Assembly: GCA_037962975.1 (NCBI GenBank)
Contig: CM075670.1
Location: forward strand, 156,306,501-156,370,500
Source of the DNA: Clitoria ternatea
Taxonomy: Eukaryota > Streptophyta > Magnoliopsida > Fabales > Fabaceae
Direction: 5' to 3'
Length of the DNA: 64,000 nucleotides
Shown: one piece after another, positions 23,718 through 34,560 of the stretch
Numbering within the stretch: the stretch's first letter is position 1
How the letters are laid out: every line of letters starts with the position of its first letter
Notes under the pieces: generated by a model
Told to the model about the DNA's origin: nothing
What the model saw: the letters and a program-made list of their open reading frames with translations, nothing else
Databases searched by the model: none
Program-made: the position numbers and the translations under genes

Positions 23718-25692
23718 CGTAACATCCCAGTTTTTTCAGAAAAGGCCTATAGGGCCATATGTGATGTTTGTGATGTGTTTGTTTGTGTTTGTGGCTACGG
23801 CTAGTGATATTATGTCTAATGTTGATAATTTTGTAGGCTTTGGCCAATATAAGTGATGTTTATGAGGGAAATAAGGCCTAGTTGTTTGATATGATATGAG
23901 AAATTGATGAATTTATACTAATAATAAATTCTAGAGTGTGAATACGTGAGGTATGTTTAGTGACTAAGTAAATGAGTAAGACAGAATGTGCTGGGAGGTG
24001 ATCAGTTAGAGGTTATTTAGGTAATTAATTGAGAAAGATAAGGGTAATAATGGTGATAAGATTTTTAATAATAAAAATACCTCGGAGGACATGCTCGTCA
24101 AAGTATTTCATCAGCGAAACCAGGAACCGGACTAAGTAACGAAAGGTATCTGATGCCTTGAGGATGAAATGGATGTTTTGAGCTCTTGATATTTAATTGA
24201 TTATACCTTCAATATATATTTTTAAATTTTCTGGAAGTCGGATTGAGCCCCAACCAATTTATTTTGACCTTAGCCCTTGATTTGAATATTGAACCTTGTA
24301 TTTGCTAACTTGTTTTTGACGTACCTTTTTTCTCCAACGTCAAAAAACCTTGGTTCTAGTTTCTACTTTTACATATCGAAATGTTTGTGTTGAACCCAGA
24401 ACCTAATTCTTTATGCATTAGCCCATATTTTAAGATAAACTTATGTTTAATTAATATCGTGATTTAACTGCGCACCTGTTAGTGTTTTGGTCACAGTTTC
24501 TTCATCCATGATCGATATCGATCCATTCTTTTTCTGTAATTTTCTTTATCCAAATATTTACAACTTTGATGAAGACCTTGTAGATTTTGCCCAGTTTTAA
24601 TTTCTAAGTTGCTACCTATAAATTTGTCCTAGCTCTGGATAACTTTTAGTGTCCAGGGCATATCTTCCTTATCTGATATAAAAAAAATGTGCTTTAGCTT
24701 ATTTCGAAGAGTTGGAAAAATATCTAAAACCTTGTAGTTGACCATTTTTGCCAAATCCTAGTTGTTTAATCCCAATTTAAACTAAAAGTCTATTGCACCT
24801 GTTTCAAAATCGATTTGGACAGTCTTTCATACTTTTGCCATCTTTCCTTCATCCGATATCGTATTTTCACGTTCTTTAGCTCACTTTAAAGGGAAAAATA
24901 TAATCTACAACTTTGATGTTAGACATTTTTCTCAATTCTGACCCTAGAATTAATTATAAATTCCGTAATCTTGTACCATTTTTACCATCAGATTTATACT
25001 TTGTATTTAATTAAATTTTTATGCCTTTCTATAATGATCTTGAACCAAATCTTGCAAAGGTTCCTTTTTTGTTCTTTCTATAAGCCTTGAATCATGCTTC
25101 TTCCAATTATTCTTCCAATGCAAATATTCGCATTCCCATTGGCTGAATGTCATGTACCCAAGACACTTGCTTCTTGTAACTTATGTCTTGCATTGTTATA
25201 ATTTCATGTGCCAATTTCCTTTCTTTCCTTGCTTCACTCAATGCACTCTCTCTCCCATATACATAACATCACTTTAAATTTGCACCATTCTTTCTCAAAT
25301 GTCCCTTTCTCCCTAAGTTGAACAAAAATCCCATCTCCTTTTTCCTCTCTCTCCCTCCTTTTTTTCCTTATTACTTCTTGAACCTGAAACCCTCAGTCTC
25401 TTCCATGCTTATGTTTTAAGCTCTAACATCATCATCAAGTGTCATGCATGTCATCTCCTCTCCATTCTAAGCATCTACACAAAGTTTTAAGCCTTCCCCT
25501 CCTTCCTTATCTTGAACCCGAGAGTACCATTGTGGCCTAGGAAGGGTTTTGTCTTCTATTTCCTCAACGCTGCAACATCCATCACTATTTTGAAGCCTTT
25601 AGAGGTCTTGGAGGTGTCAAGAAAGCAAAGCAAGTACCTTTCATTCCCCCCCTCTCTTAGCCGTGGATTAACAACATGAGGTAAAAGAGGGA
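23718..25692 (+). mobile_element. Long-LTR-like sequence, left part
   Basis: It begins CGTAACATCCCAG, close to the TGTAACATC start of the other long-LTR units here (complement of 5949 and 55908; 59697). Repeated phrases such as ACAACTTTGATGAAGA and a CT-rich stretch (25250-25400) recall those units. No reading frame is seen. The right boundary is unknown, and homologous DNA may continue beyond the copia insertion (30257-31007) and beyond 55909. I rate the assignment as tentative. Confidence 0.4.
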
Positions 25693-25697
25693 TCCCC

Positions 25698-25892
25698 TGT
25701 TAGAGTGATGTATGCATGAGGGAATGAAGCAACCAAATGAGTTTTTCTATTATTTCACTTTCAAGGATACAGAGGAGGATCCTATATATAGGACAGCAAG
25801 AAACAGAAAACAAAACAAAAACTAATAACAAACTTAAAACTAATTAACTGCAAACTTAAAACTAATTAACTGCATTACTAATTCCCTTTACA
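25698..25892 (-). repeat. 3' LTR of young copia element
   Basis: The plus strand starts TGTTAGAGTG and ends CCTTTACA. It includes a direct repeat of AACTTAAAACTAATTAACTG and a minus-strand TATATATA near 25783-25790. Confidence 0.95.
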
Positions 25893-26485
25893 CCCCCCTT
25901 CAAACTCATGGTGAAAGCAGATGAAACCTTGAGTTTGGATCTAAATTTGGTGAATTGAGGATTTGGAACAGCTTTAGTGAGAATATCAGCAACCTGAAAC
26001 TCAGCAGGTAAATGAACAATAACAAGTTCCTTCAGCAAAACTTTATCACGAACAAAATGTAAATCCAACTCAAAATGCTTTGTGCGAGAGTGCATAACAG
26101 GATTAGCAGCAAGGTGAACAGTACTCAAATTGTCACAATAAATTCTTGGTAATGCAACAGGAACACGCAACTCTCTGAGTAAATTTTGCAGCCATAGGAT
26201 GTCAGCAGTAACAATAGCCAATCCTCTGTATTCTGCCTCAGTACTACTTCGAGAAACAACAGCTTGCTTCCTAGACGACCATGAGACAAGATTGGGTCCA
26301 AGATATACACAATAACCTGTAGTGGACTTTCTATCATCTGGGTCTGAACCCCAATCTGAGTCACAAAAACCCATTATATGCAGCTGCTGTGAGGGAGTAA
26401 TGTGTAAACCATATGTAATAGAACCTTGGAGATATCTTAAAATCCGTTTTACTGCCCTCCAATGATGCTCTTGGGGTTTATGCAT
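25862..26485 (-). pseudogene. Copia RNase H domain, C-terminal segment of pol
   Basis: This 207-codon frame is the end of the polyprotein. It contains the copia RNase H phrases YLQGSITYGL, GFCDSDWGSDPDDRKSTTGY, SSTEAEYRGLA and IYCDNLSTVHLAANPV, then RTKHFELDLHFVRDKV and HLPAEFQVADILTKAV. The acidic residues D (CDSDW), E (EAEY) and D (YCDN) of the RNase H site are kept. It is cut off from the reverse transcriptase by the in-frame TAG at 26582-26584; the same frame runs on between the two. The terminal codons overlap the 3' LTR. Confidence 0.85.
25893..25903 (-). other. Polypurine tract of young copia element
   Basis: The minus strand reads TTGAAGGGGGG immediately before the 3' LTR. Confidence 0.85.
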
Positions 26486-26581
26486 AAATTGACAGACTTT
26501 ATTAATAGAGAATGAAATTTTAGGCCTTGTTATAGTAATGTACTGAAGAGCTCCTACAATGCTTCTGTAATAGGTAGGATC

Positions 26582-27517
26582 CTAGACAGAGCAAGATTCA
26601 TCAGCAGTAAGTTTTAAGCTAGAAACCATAGGAGTTGGCTGAGGTTTGGAATCCAGCAGATTGGTTTTATGAAGGAGATCTCTTATATATTTTGATTGAG
26701 AAAGAAGAATTCCACCATTTGAGTGATGTTGAACCTCAATGCCAAGAAAATAATGAAGGGGACCAAGATCTTTCAAAGAAAACTGTGTATTAAGATGAAC
26801 AATAAGGGATGTGATTTCAGAAGAAGAAGAGCTGGTGATGATAATATCATCAACATATACCAGAACATAAGTTGTAGATGTAGGAGTAAATTTCATGAAA
26901 AGAGACGTATCACTTTTGGCTAAATTGAATCCTAAATTCTTCAAGACTATACTGAGTTTATGAAACCAAGATCTGGGGGCCTGTTTCAAACCGTAAAGAG
27001 CCTTCTGTAGTTTGTACACTTTGTGTTTGTCAGATGACACAAAACCTGGTGGTTGAGTCATATATACGGTTTCTTGAAGATCTCCATGTAAAAAGGCATT
27101 GTTAATGTCCACTTGACGAATAGGCCATTGCTGTGAAATAGTAAGAGAAAGAACAGTTCTAATTGTTGCTGGTTTAATCACTGGACTGAAGGTTTCTTTA
27201 AAATCAAACCCCTCTCTTTGATGGTAGCCCTTTGCTACTAGTCTGGCCTTGTGCCTTTGAAAACTCCCATTAGCATTGAATTTACTTTTAAATACCCATT
27301 TGCAGCCTATGGGCTTACAGTCTGGTGGAGGATCCACTAAGGACCATGTATCATTTTTGATAAGAGCATCATGCTCCTCTTTCATAGCATTGAGCCATTC
27401 AGGTTTGGTCATGGCTTCTTTTAAAGTATATGGCTCAATAGTGTGATCATTACTACCTTGCTTGTATGAAGTATAAGATTTTGGTTTAAAAATACCAGCT
27501 TTAGCTCTGGTTGTCAT
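26582..27517 (-). pseudogene. Copia reverse transcriptase segment of pol
   Basis: The 311-codon frame holds a full copia reverse-transcriptase domain: WLNAMKEEHDALIKNDTWSL, KPIGCKWVFKSKFNANGSFQ, ARLVAKGYHQREGFDFKETF, the palm phrase QVDINNAFLHGDL, YGLKQAPRSW, the catalytic YVDDIIIT, and FSLKDLGPLHYFLGIEV. Length and motif order are normal. Its true upstream part is in this same frame as far as about 27750, where a shift separates it from the gag-integrase frame. It ends at a TAG in the conserved stretch before DPTYYRSIVGALQY. The reverse transcriptase itself looks intact, but it cannot be made as part of one polyprotein. Confidence 0.9.
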
Positions 27518-27564
27518 TGAATGAGCATTTTGAGGAACATACCCTACAATAGGTGATGAAACAA

Positions 27565-30033
27565 CTACAGCAGTAGACTCATTAGTATCACATGGTAAAG
27601 GATCATTAGGTAATGAATCAGTTGACTCAACATTATTATAAGAATTAGTAGTATTAGGTAAAACAAGTAAAGGATTAGAAGAAATAGTTTCAGAAGACGA
27701 AGTGGAACAATTAAAAGTAAAAGGATTGTCAGGAAGCTTAAAAGGAAAGATTGATTCATGAAAATAACATGTCTAGAGATATAACATTTTCCAGAGGGTG
27801 AGAGACATTTATAACCTTTGTGCTGAGAGCTATAGCCAATAAATAAGCACATATGTGACCTAAAGTCAGGTTTATGTTTGTTAAAAGGTCTTACCAAGGG
27901 ATAATAGGCACTTCCAAACGCTCTCAAGAAAGTATAATCTGGCCGTTTTTTAAATAATTTTTCAAAAGGACTCATATTGTTAAGAGCAGAGGAAGGAAGA
28001 TAATTAATTATGACAGCAGCAGTGCTAAATGCTTCCTCCCAAAATTTTAAAGGAAGAGAAGCAGAGGCTGACAAGGTGAGACTAGTTTCAGTTAAGTGTC
28101 TATGTTTCCTTTCAGGAATACCATTTTGTTCATGTGTATGAGGACAAGTCAATCTATGGTGAATTCCTTGTTTATTAAGATAGGAAGTGAATATGAGATA
28201 TTCTTTTGCATTATCAGATTGTAAGGCTTTTAAAGTTGTGCCCAATTGTTTTTTAGCAAGAGATTTGAATTGAAGAAAGGCAGTAAAAGCTTTAGATTTA
28301 TTTTGAAGCAAATACATCCAAGTATATCTAGAAAAGGCATCAATGAATATTATGTAGTATCTTGATCCATTAGAAGAAGTGTAGGGGGCTGGACCCCAAA
28401 TATCTGTAAAAACTAAATCAAGAGGACTAGTGTAAACAGTCTGAGAATTAAAGAAAGGAAGTTGATGTGCCTTCCCCATACAACATGACTTACAAAGTAA
28501 AGAAGCAGCAGACTGATCACATGGTATATTACATTGATTAAGAACAAATTTAACAGTTTTAATAGAAGCATGAGCAAGTCTTGAATGCCAAAGTTCCAAG
28601 ATTGTAGAATCTTTTGCAGAATGGAAAGCAGAAATATTGTTTTGATGCTGGAGTTTAGGAAAGACATAGAGACCCTTGTTATACTTGCCTTGAAGAAGGG
28701 TCTCCTTGGTATGTTCCTGTTTTACATTACATTTATTAGCATGAAATTCAAAAAAGACTTGATTATCACGACAAAACTGAGACACACTTAGAAGATTCTT
28801 TTTAATGGATGGAACATGTAATAACTGATTCATAACAAAATGATTTTTTGATTTAGAATCATAGAATTTAGAACTTCCAATATGTTTAATAACCAAACCT
28901 GAACCATTACCAATTTTTACACGATCATTCCCTGCATAATCAGACTTGACAGAGAGGTTATTTTCATCATTGGTTATGTGATGACTTGCTCCACTGTCAG
29001 GATACCATAGAGGATCTAAGACAGTTGTTGGAGTTGACATGAAGATTTGATCAGTGTGAGAAGTTCCTTGATACTGGCTGTGATTTGCTTGAGGAGGACC
29101 TTGGAAATCTTGATTAAATTTATGCCAACAGTCAATTGCCAGGTGTCCAGACTTACCATAAATTTGACATTGTAGTTTATTATTTTGATTCCAAGAATTA
29201 TTTGATTTTTGTCCCGAGCTTGATCTAGCATTTCCTCTTCCATTATTGAATCTTCCTCCTTGATTGGAATTATAACCACCACGAAAATTAGATCTACCAC
29301 CACGATTGTTATATCCTCCTCTGTAAGTTGAATTATCTCCTCTTCCTCTATTAGAGAAGTATCTAGGTCCAGATGCAGCATTAGCCAGAATTAACTGTGA
29401 ATCAGATTTCTTGTGTTTCTCAAACCACTCTTCTTGAGCCATTAGAAGAGCTTCAATATCATCAACAGTATATGGATCTAAACGGGATGTGATAGAAGTA
29501 ACAAAAGAATCATAATCTTCAGGTAATCCATCTAAAATTGCTTCTATATGATCCTCATCAGAAATTGCAGAACCAATCGCATCCAACGAATCAACAATTT
29601 TCTTTATCGTAAGTAAGTATTCAGAAATTGACTTATCTTTCTTGATTTGGCGCAGTTGAACCTTTAATTTCTTTACTTTCGCACGGGTTTGGGACGCATA
29701 ATAGGCTGCTAATCTTTTCCAGATCTGCCATGTTTGGTCCAGGCCGACCATCTTTGTGAGAATGGGTGTCAACATTGATGCAAGAAGCCATGCAACAAGT
29801 AACTGATCTTGTTGTTCAAAGTTGAGAAAAGCTTCACTGATGGTACTAGCTTTTTCATGATCTTTGGACTCAAATTTCTTTGGAACGTGTTCTTCAAGAA
29901 GGTATTTACCGAGTTTGAATCCTCGAACTGTGGCAAGAACTTGTTGCTGCCAGATCAAAAAATTTTCGTCATCGAGTTTGATGGAGATCGGGGTATGAAA
30001 TATTTGAGGATTGAAGGCGGTTTCGGAAGCCAT
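27565..30033 (-). pseudogene. Copia gag-protease-integrase frame, frameshifted at its end
   Basis: The 822-codon frame starts at ATG (30033), 24 bases from the 5' LTR. Gag (UBN2-like) occupies roughly residues 1-230. A glycine/arginine/asparagine-rich tract and a CCHC knuckle near 290 follow. The knuckle reads CQIYGKSGHLAIDC, with Tyr in place of the second Cys. The protease motif DSGAS lies near residue 350. The integrase HHCC region is HSRLAHAS...CKSCCMGK, and the DDE core has D in DIWGP, D in LQSDNAKEY and E in NGIPERKHRH. After residue about 750 (near 27750) a one-base shift sends the frame into low-complexity Leu/Ile-rich sequence. The real reading continues in the RT frame. Everything before the shift could still be translated. 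Confidence 0.9.
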
Positions 30034-30042
30034 GGTTTAGGA

Positions 30043-30056
30043 GGCTCTGGATACCA
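30043..30056 (-). other. Primer-binding site with one extra base
   Basis: Directly after the 5' LTR the minus strand reads TGGTATCCAGAGCC. The usual copia site is TGGTATCAGAGCC, as in the other copia-type element here, so this one has one extra C. Confidence 0.85.
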
Positions 30057-30251
30057 TGTTAGAGTGATGTATGCATGAGGGAATGAAGCAACCAAATGAG
30101 TTTTTCTATTATTTCACTTTCAAGGATACAGAGGAGGATCCTATATATAGGACAGCAAGAAACAGAAAACAAAACAAAAACTAATAACAAACTTAAAACT
30201 AATTAACTGCAAACTTAAAACTAATTAACTGCATTACTAATTCCCTTTACA
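30057..30251 (-). repeat. 5' LTR of young copia element
   Basis: I see no difference from 25698-25892 when the two are read side by side. It is flanked on the right by TCCCC. Confidence 0.95.
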
Positions 30252-30256
30252 TCCCC

Positions 30257-30513
30257 CTACTAAATCTTGATCCAAATGCATATTCTTGATCTTGGTGATG
30301 ATGGATGATGCGTGATGTACTTGCATGTTGATTTTGAGATATTTTTAGAAGCATGATCATGATTTGATAAGGGTGGCCGTGAGCTTCTTAGGAATGGACC
30401 TTAGAAATTTCTTGCTATTGACGTTGATCATGGAGTCTGTGGTATTGAGAATGGTTGAGAACTTGAAAAATGCATGCTTGGTTGTTTCCATGAAAAATTT
30501 TGATATGTATGTT

Positions 30514-30559
<46 letters not shown>

Positions 30560-31007
30560 TGTTGTGATTGAAAGCTTCCTTGATGGTTTAGTAATGATTT
30601 GATGCATGCATGGTTGTATGATAAATGAAAAATATTGGTTGAATAAGTCATACAAGGTTGTGGATGATTTTGAATTTTAATTATTAAGTGTGTATATTAT
30701 GGTTTGGTGTTTTTGGAGAACTTGATGATTTTGTGATTTGTGACCGTGAGGCATGAATGAAAGGTGATGGTTTTTAAGTTTGATAAATGTTGAGTGATGA
30801 GCTTATAATAAGTAAGAGTGTTAAAATGATTTATTGAAATATGTTTTGTGTACGTAAATGTGCTTTGATAAAATGGTGTGTTATAAATATAGTAATAGTT
30901 GTGTCATGAATTGGATAAGTATGTTAGGAAAATTTCAGTTGTTTGAGGTGTAACGATTATTGAAAATTTTAATGGTGTTAAAGAGCTATCAAAACAGTGT
31001 TAAGAAT
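30257..31007. other. Non-coding stretch between copia and long-LTR unit
   Basis: It continues the sequence interrupted by the copia element, rich in TGATG and TTGATG phrases typical of the surrounding long-LTR-like DNA. It contains the TA microsatellite. I see no gene. Confidence 0.4.
30516..30554. repeat. (TA)n microsatellite
   Basis: About 19 uninterrupted TA units. The short ORFs that run through it are artefacts. Confidence 0.95.
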
Positions 31008-31329
31008 TGTGGCGCCCCAATTCCCAGGATCCAAATCCCGATGTGAACGCAAATAATCAATGAAAATATGAATAAATTTTTTGCAGTTTAAAAGCTTCGC
31101 AACAACGTTTCTTACCACAAGATTCAAACCACAGAAAACCAGAAGCCATGGTTTAAAGAAATAAGAATGAAGTGGATCAAAAAGTAAACACCCTTTACAT
31201 AATTACACAGGGGATGGAGTTAATAATAGCGGAATAGAAACATGTTTACAAGGGTATCCATCTTGTCCCATATATGAAGATATGAGAAGAGATCCAAAGA
31301 AAATGATGTAATTTGAGTATTTTAATCCC

Positions 31330-31740
31330 ATTAATCGATTACAACACCTTGTTAATCGATTAACACCAAGTCAGAGGCAACTTAATCGATTATGGCACCC
31401 TGCTAATCGATTAAGACTAAAATAGAACCATCTTAATCGATTAAAACACCATGTTAATCGATTGCCTTAGTCGATTCAGGTACCACATTAATCGATTAAT
31501 ACCCAAACAGAATCATCTTAGTCGATTAGAACACTATGTTAATCGATTGCCTTAATCGATTCGAATACCACATTAATCGATTAATACCCAAACAGAATCA
31601 TCTTAATTGATTACTTGAAGTTAGTAATCGATTACAATGTATTGGTTAATCAATTACCCTAACATGGTAATCGATTAACTTGGATTCCAAAATGCACTTA
31701 ATCAATTAATGAAGAGCTTTAATCAATTAAAATAAGGTAA
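31330..31740. repeat. TTAATCGATTAA palindrome cluster
   Basis: I count about 18 copies of a motif with the core AATCGATT, mostly TTAATCGATTA, with decayed forms such as TTAGTCGATTA and TTAATCAATTA toward the right. Copies alternate with short phrases like ACACCATG. In the related unit at 796-5949 the cluster uses GAATCGATTC and lies at a different position. Confidence 0.9.
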
Positions 31741-33856
31741 AATCCATAAACAAGAATAAACATAACATGTCCTTATCAAAGACTGATATTCTTTCAAAAC
31801 TCATTCATAATATTAATCATCAAACTATTCATTGGTAATAAAGTGAACCCAAAATTCAACATTTCATCAATTCCATGGATTTCCCATTATCAAAAACTTA
31901 TACGATAACAATAACTACCAAAATTATATTATTCAATATTAACATGGTCATTTACAAAAGAATTAACCAATGTCTACACAAGTATACCCAAAAGATTAAA
32001 AGTTCAAGCATTCAAGGACTTAAGCCATTGCCACTACATCAATAACAATATCATTGACACCAAAATACATACATCGTCTAAAATTTAAACATTTGCCGGC
32101 CAAGGTATTCCTTCACAACTATTTTTACCTTCCGCAACCACAACACAAATTCCAAAAGAGGAGGCATCTCACCCCATAAAAGTCTTGCATCACAATGCTA
32201 AAAAAGACAACATGGAAAGTGAGTTATACATTCAAAATGACGCATTCAAATATGTTATGATCATGTGTATATGTATATAAGCAACATGTGTGCTTTGCAA
32301 CATAATCATCAATTATCATCAAGTCTTCTCTATTCTATCATCATAGGCATACAACATACTCATCAATTAAAACTCATAGTAAGCACATGCACATACATAT
32401 ATCATTGCCCTTCATCATATAGGCTATCACAAGTTTCAACACCAATTTACATAGTTTTTCCATCGTCAATATTTTACTCATCATGCTTTTGGTTTTCATT
32501 CACCCAATTCAAGCATCACCTGATGTTTTCATCGCTTTAAACTCATCCTCATTTTGGCATATCACTATGTTATATGAAAATGCTCTTAAGCTCATGCAAA
32601 TGCACAAGAAATCAAATTTATCAAACATTTACGGATCTGACTGTGGGAATAACAATCATCAATTATGGGTATCAAGCATAAATGGACTTCATGCCTCTAC
32701 TGCAATAAAAAAATAATGTGTACACTCATATTTCAAACAATATTTTACTGGTACCAAATCGTATCGCCCATCATGCATCACCGGTCATATCACAGTGACT
32801 ATGGTAAATAACATCAACATCAAAATGGTGTTGCAAGCCAACCATGATCCTCACTATGGTAGCTGTGATCCATTAGGAGCACCGGGGACACTTGGTCCTT
32901 AAAGAGCCATGACATGTTTGATTACAGTCGTGGTTCTGTCAAATTAGTACATTAAAATTAATTAATGTAGTACTAGGGTGTCAACCTAGGTCGTTCTCTC
33001 AAGGATCAACACAAAAATTTAGGAAAATCAAGTTTAAAATTAATTTTTACAAAAAAAAATTCAATAATCATACAATTACAATTGGGGGGGTTTGATTGAT
33101 TGGTTGTTACAATAAAAATCAAAACAAAGTAAATATAAGATTTGAAACAATAAATAACAAGCGATTGATTTTCTTGGAATATTGTAATTAAATTTATCCT
33201 TGGTTCACTAAAGATAATTTGTACACTTTTATTACTGTTGATTTCTTAGCTCAATTTGAATTAATCAACTAAGCGTCTTTTTTAATTCATAATTCCTTTA
33301 CTTTCATTTAAAAATGAATATTTTAATCAAGCATCCTAATTAAGCAAAAGGAGTCAAGATCGTAAAATCTAGGAATTATTGAGCATATGTAAGAACATCG
33401 CCTACATACATAATCAGTTCTCAAATTATGAAATTAAGCAAACCATAATTATTAAAAGTGATTATGAAAATATTCATTAAGCAAGCATATTTCCTTAATC
33501 CATTTTAATTTAAAATCTTATTTTATTCCATTTGAATAATTAAACCGATTAAGCATACAAATTTAATTAAATAAAATGGAATTAAATAAGCAGAGTAAGA
33601 TTATGAAGAAATAAACAATAATAAAAGCATACTATATTAAAAACAAGAACCTCAAAATTATATTACAATATTCTCCAAGAAAATCAATCTAGGGGTTTTA
33701 GCCCTCCATAATTAAAACAAACTAAAAATAAAAAGAACTTAACCCGGAAATGAAGAACTGAAGGAAGAAGAAGAAGAAACGAAGAAGAAGAAGAAGAGGA
33801 AGAACGAATGGTTTCTCTGAAGGAATGGGGTGCATTTTCAAGCTTGCAATCCTTCC

Positions 33857-33864
33857 TATTTATA
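33857..33864 (-). promoter_or_regulatory. TATA box of A 3' LTR
   Basis: The minus strand reads CCTATAAATAGG. The palindrome cluster starts about 115 bp upstream of it. The matching box in the other LTR is at 51483-51490. Confidence 0.65.
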
Positions 33865-33980
33865 GGAGAAGAAATGGTGCCGGATACAATTAAAAATGGC
33901 GAGTGGAATGTTAGTGCGTAATTAATAATCGTTCAGTGCTGATTCCACTTTTGTAATGCATTATCTGCTATTTCCACTAG

Positions 33981-34262
33981 ATGAATCGATTCATAAAGGG
34001 GTGAGAATCGATTCATCAAGGCAAATTTTGGGCAAACTTCATGCAGGAATCGATTCCTAAGGGGTGGGAATTGATTCCCAAGCACATGAATCGATTCCCA
34101 GTGAGATGAATCGATTCCCAGGCCTTTGAAACTCCATGAATCGATTCCTAAGGGGGTGGGAATCGATTCCCAGCTATATGAATCGATTCCCAGGGTGCAT
34201 GAATCGATTCCTGGCTTTGATTTTGTGTAGGAATCGATTCCTAGGTTGGTGAATCGATTCCC
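33981..34262. repeat. GAATCGATTC cluster, 12 copies (A 3' LTR)
   Basis: Twelve copies, one mutated to GAATTGATTC, in 280 bp. Most are extended to longer palindromes such as GGGAATCGATTCCC or AGGAATCGATTCCT. The cluster lies upstream of the TATA box in the transcription direction. One copy near 34100, in a phrase CAGTGAGAT, has no counterpart in the other LTR. Confidence 0.93.
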
Positions 34263-34545
34263 AGAGCTGTTCTGGTGCTTTTCTTGCATTTTTAACCATT
34301 TCTTGAGGCATGGCTTTTTCCGTTTGACCTGTGGTAATTATTTTTCAATTGTAGGCTGAATCATACACTACAAAACAAGAAAAAGCTAACATTTATTAAA
34401 ACTTAATCCTTAATTCATTTTAAAATCAAATATTAAATAAAGCTCAAATGATGAAAATGTGTTAAAATGTAATATATTACACAATAAGTGATGGCAAATT
34501 ATACACATTTAAAGTGAAGAATTAAGGATAAATTATGCATCATCA

Positions 34546-34560
34546 AATACTCCCACACTT
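34546..34560 (-). other. Polypurine tract of element A
   Basis: The minus strand reads GTGTGGGAGTATT directly before the 3' LTR. Confidence 0.7.

Larger units (their letters stand above)
25698..30251 (-). mobile_element. Young Ty1/copia retrotransposon, TSD TCCCC
   Basis: The 4,554-bp element has 195-bp LTRs (25698-25892 and 30057-30251) that I find identical by eye, and perfect TCCCC target copies (25693-25697 and 30252-30256). The minus strand carries gag-pol in the copia order: gag, protease, integrase, reverse transcriptase, RNase H. Only one frameshift and one in-frame stop break the coding region, so it inserted recently. The host sequence is the long-LTR-like DNA around 23718-31007. 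Confidence 0.95.
32910..34545 (-). repeat. 3' LTR of gypsy element A
   Basis: 1,636 bp, plus strand TGACATGTTTG...GCATCATCA. The cluster of palindromes and the TATA box lie within it. Substitutions relative to the other LTR are few: about six in the first 270 bp, counted by eye. Confidence 0.93.

Noticed and set aside
29016..29381. 121-codon minus-strand ORF within the young copia element
   Set aside because: Shadow of the gag-integrase frame; Ile/Glu-rich without motifs.
30364..30655. Short ORFs on both strands through the TA microsatellite
   Set aside because: Ile/Tyr runs come from the (TA)n repeat only.
33981..34262. GAATCGATTC cluster as a CRISPR array
   Set aside because: The repeats are only about 10-14 bp, the spacers are short and uneven, and the locus is a plant LTR; no cas genes.
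33933..34289. 118-codon minus-strand ORF rich in GIDS and WESIP phrases
   Set aside because: The repeated residues are simply the translation of the palindromic DNA words; the partner LTR has the frame interrupted.
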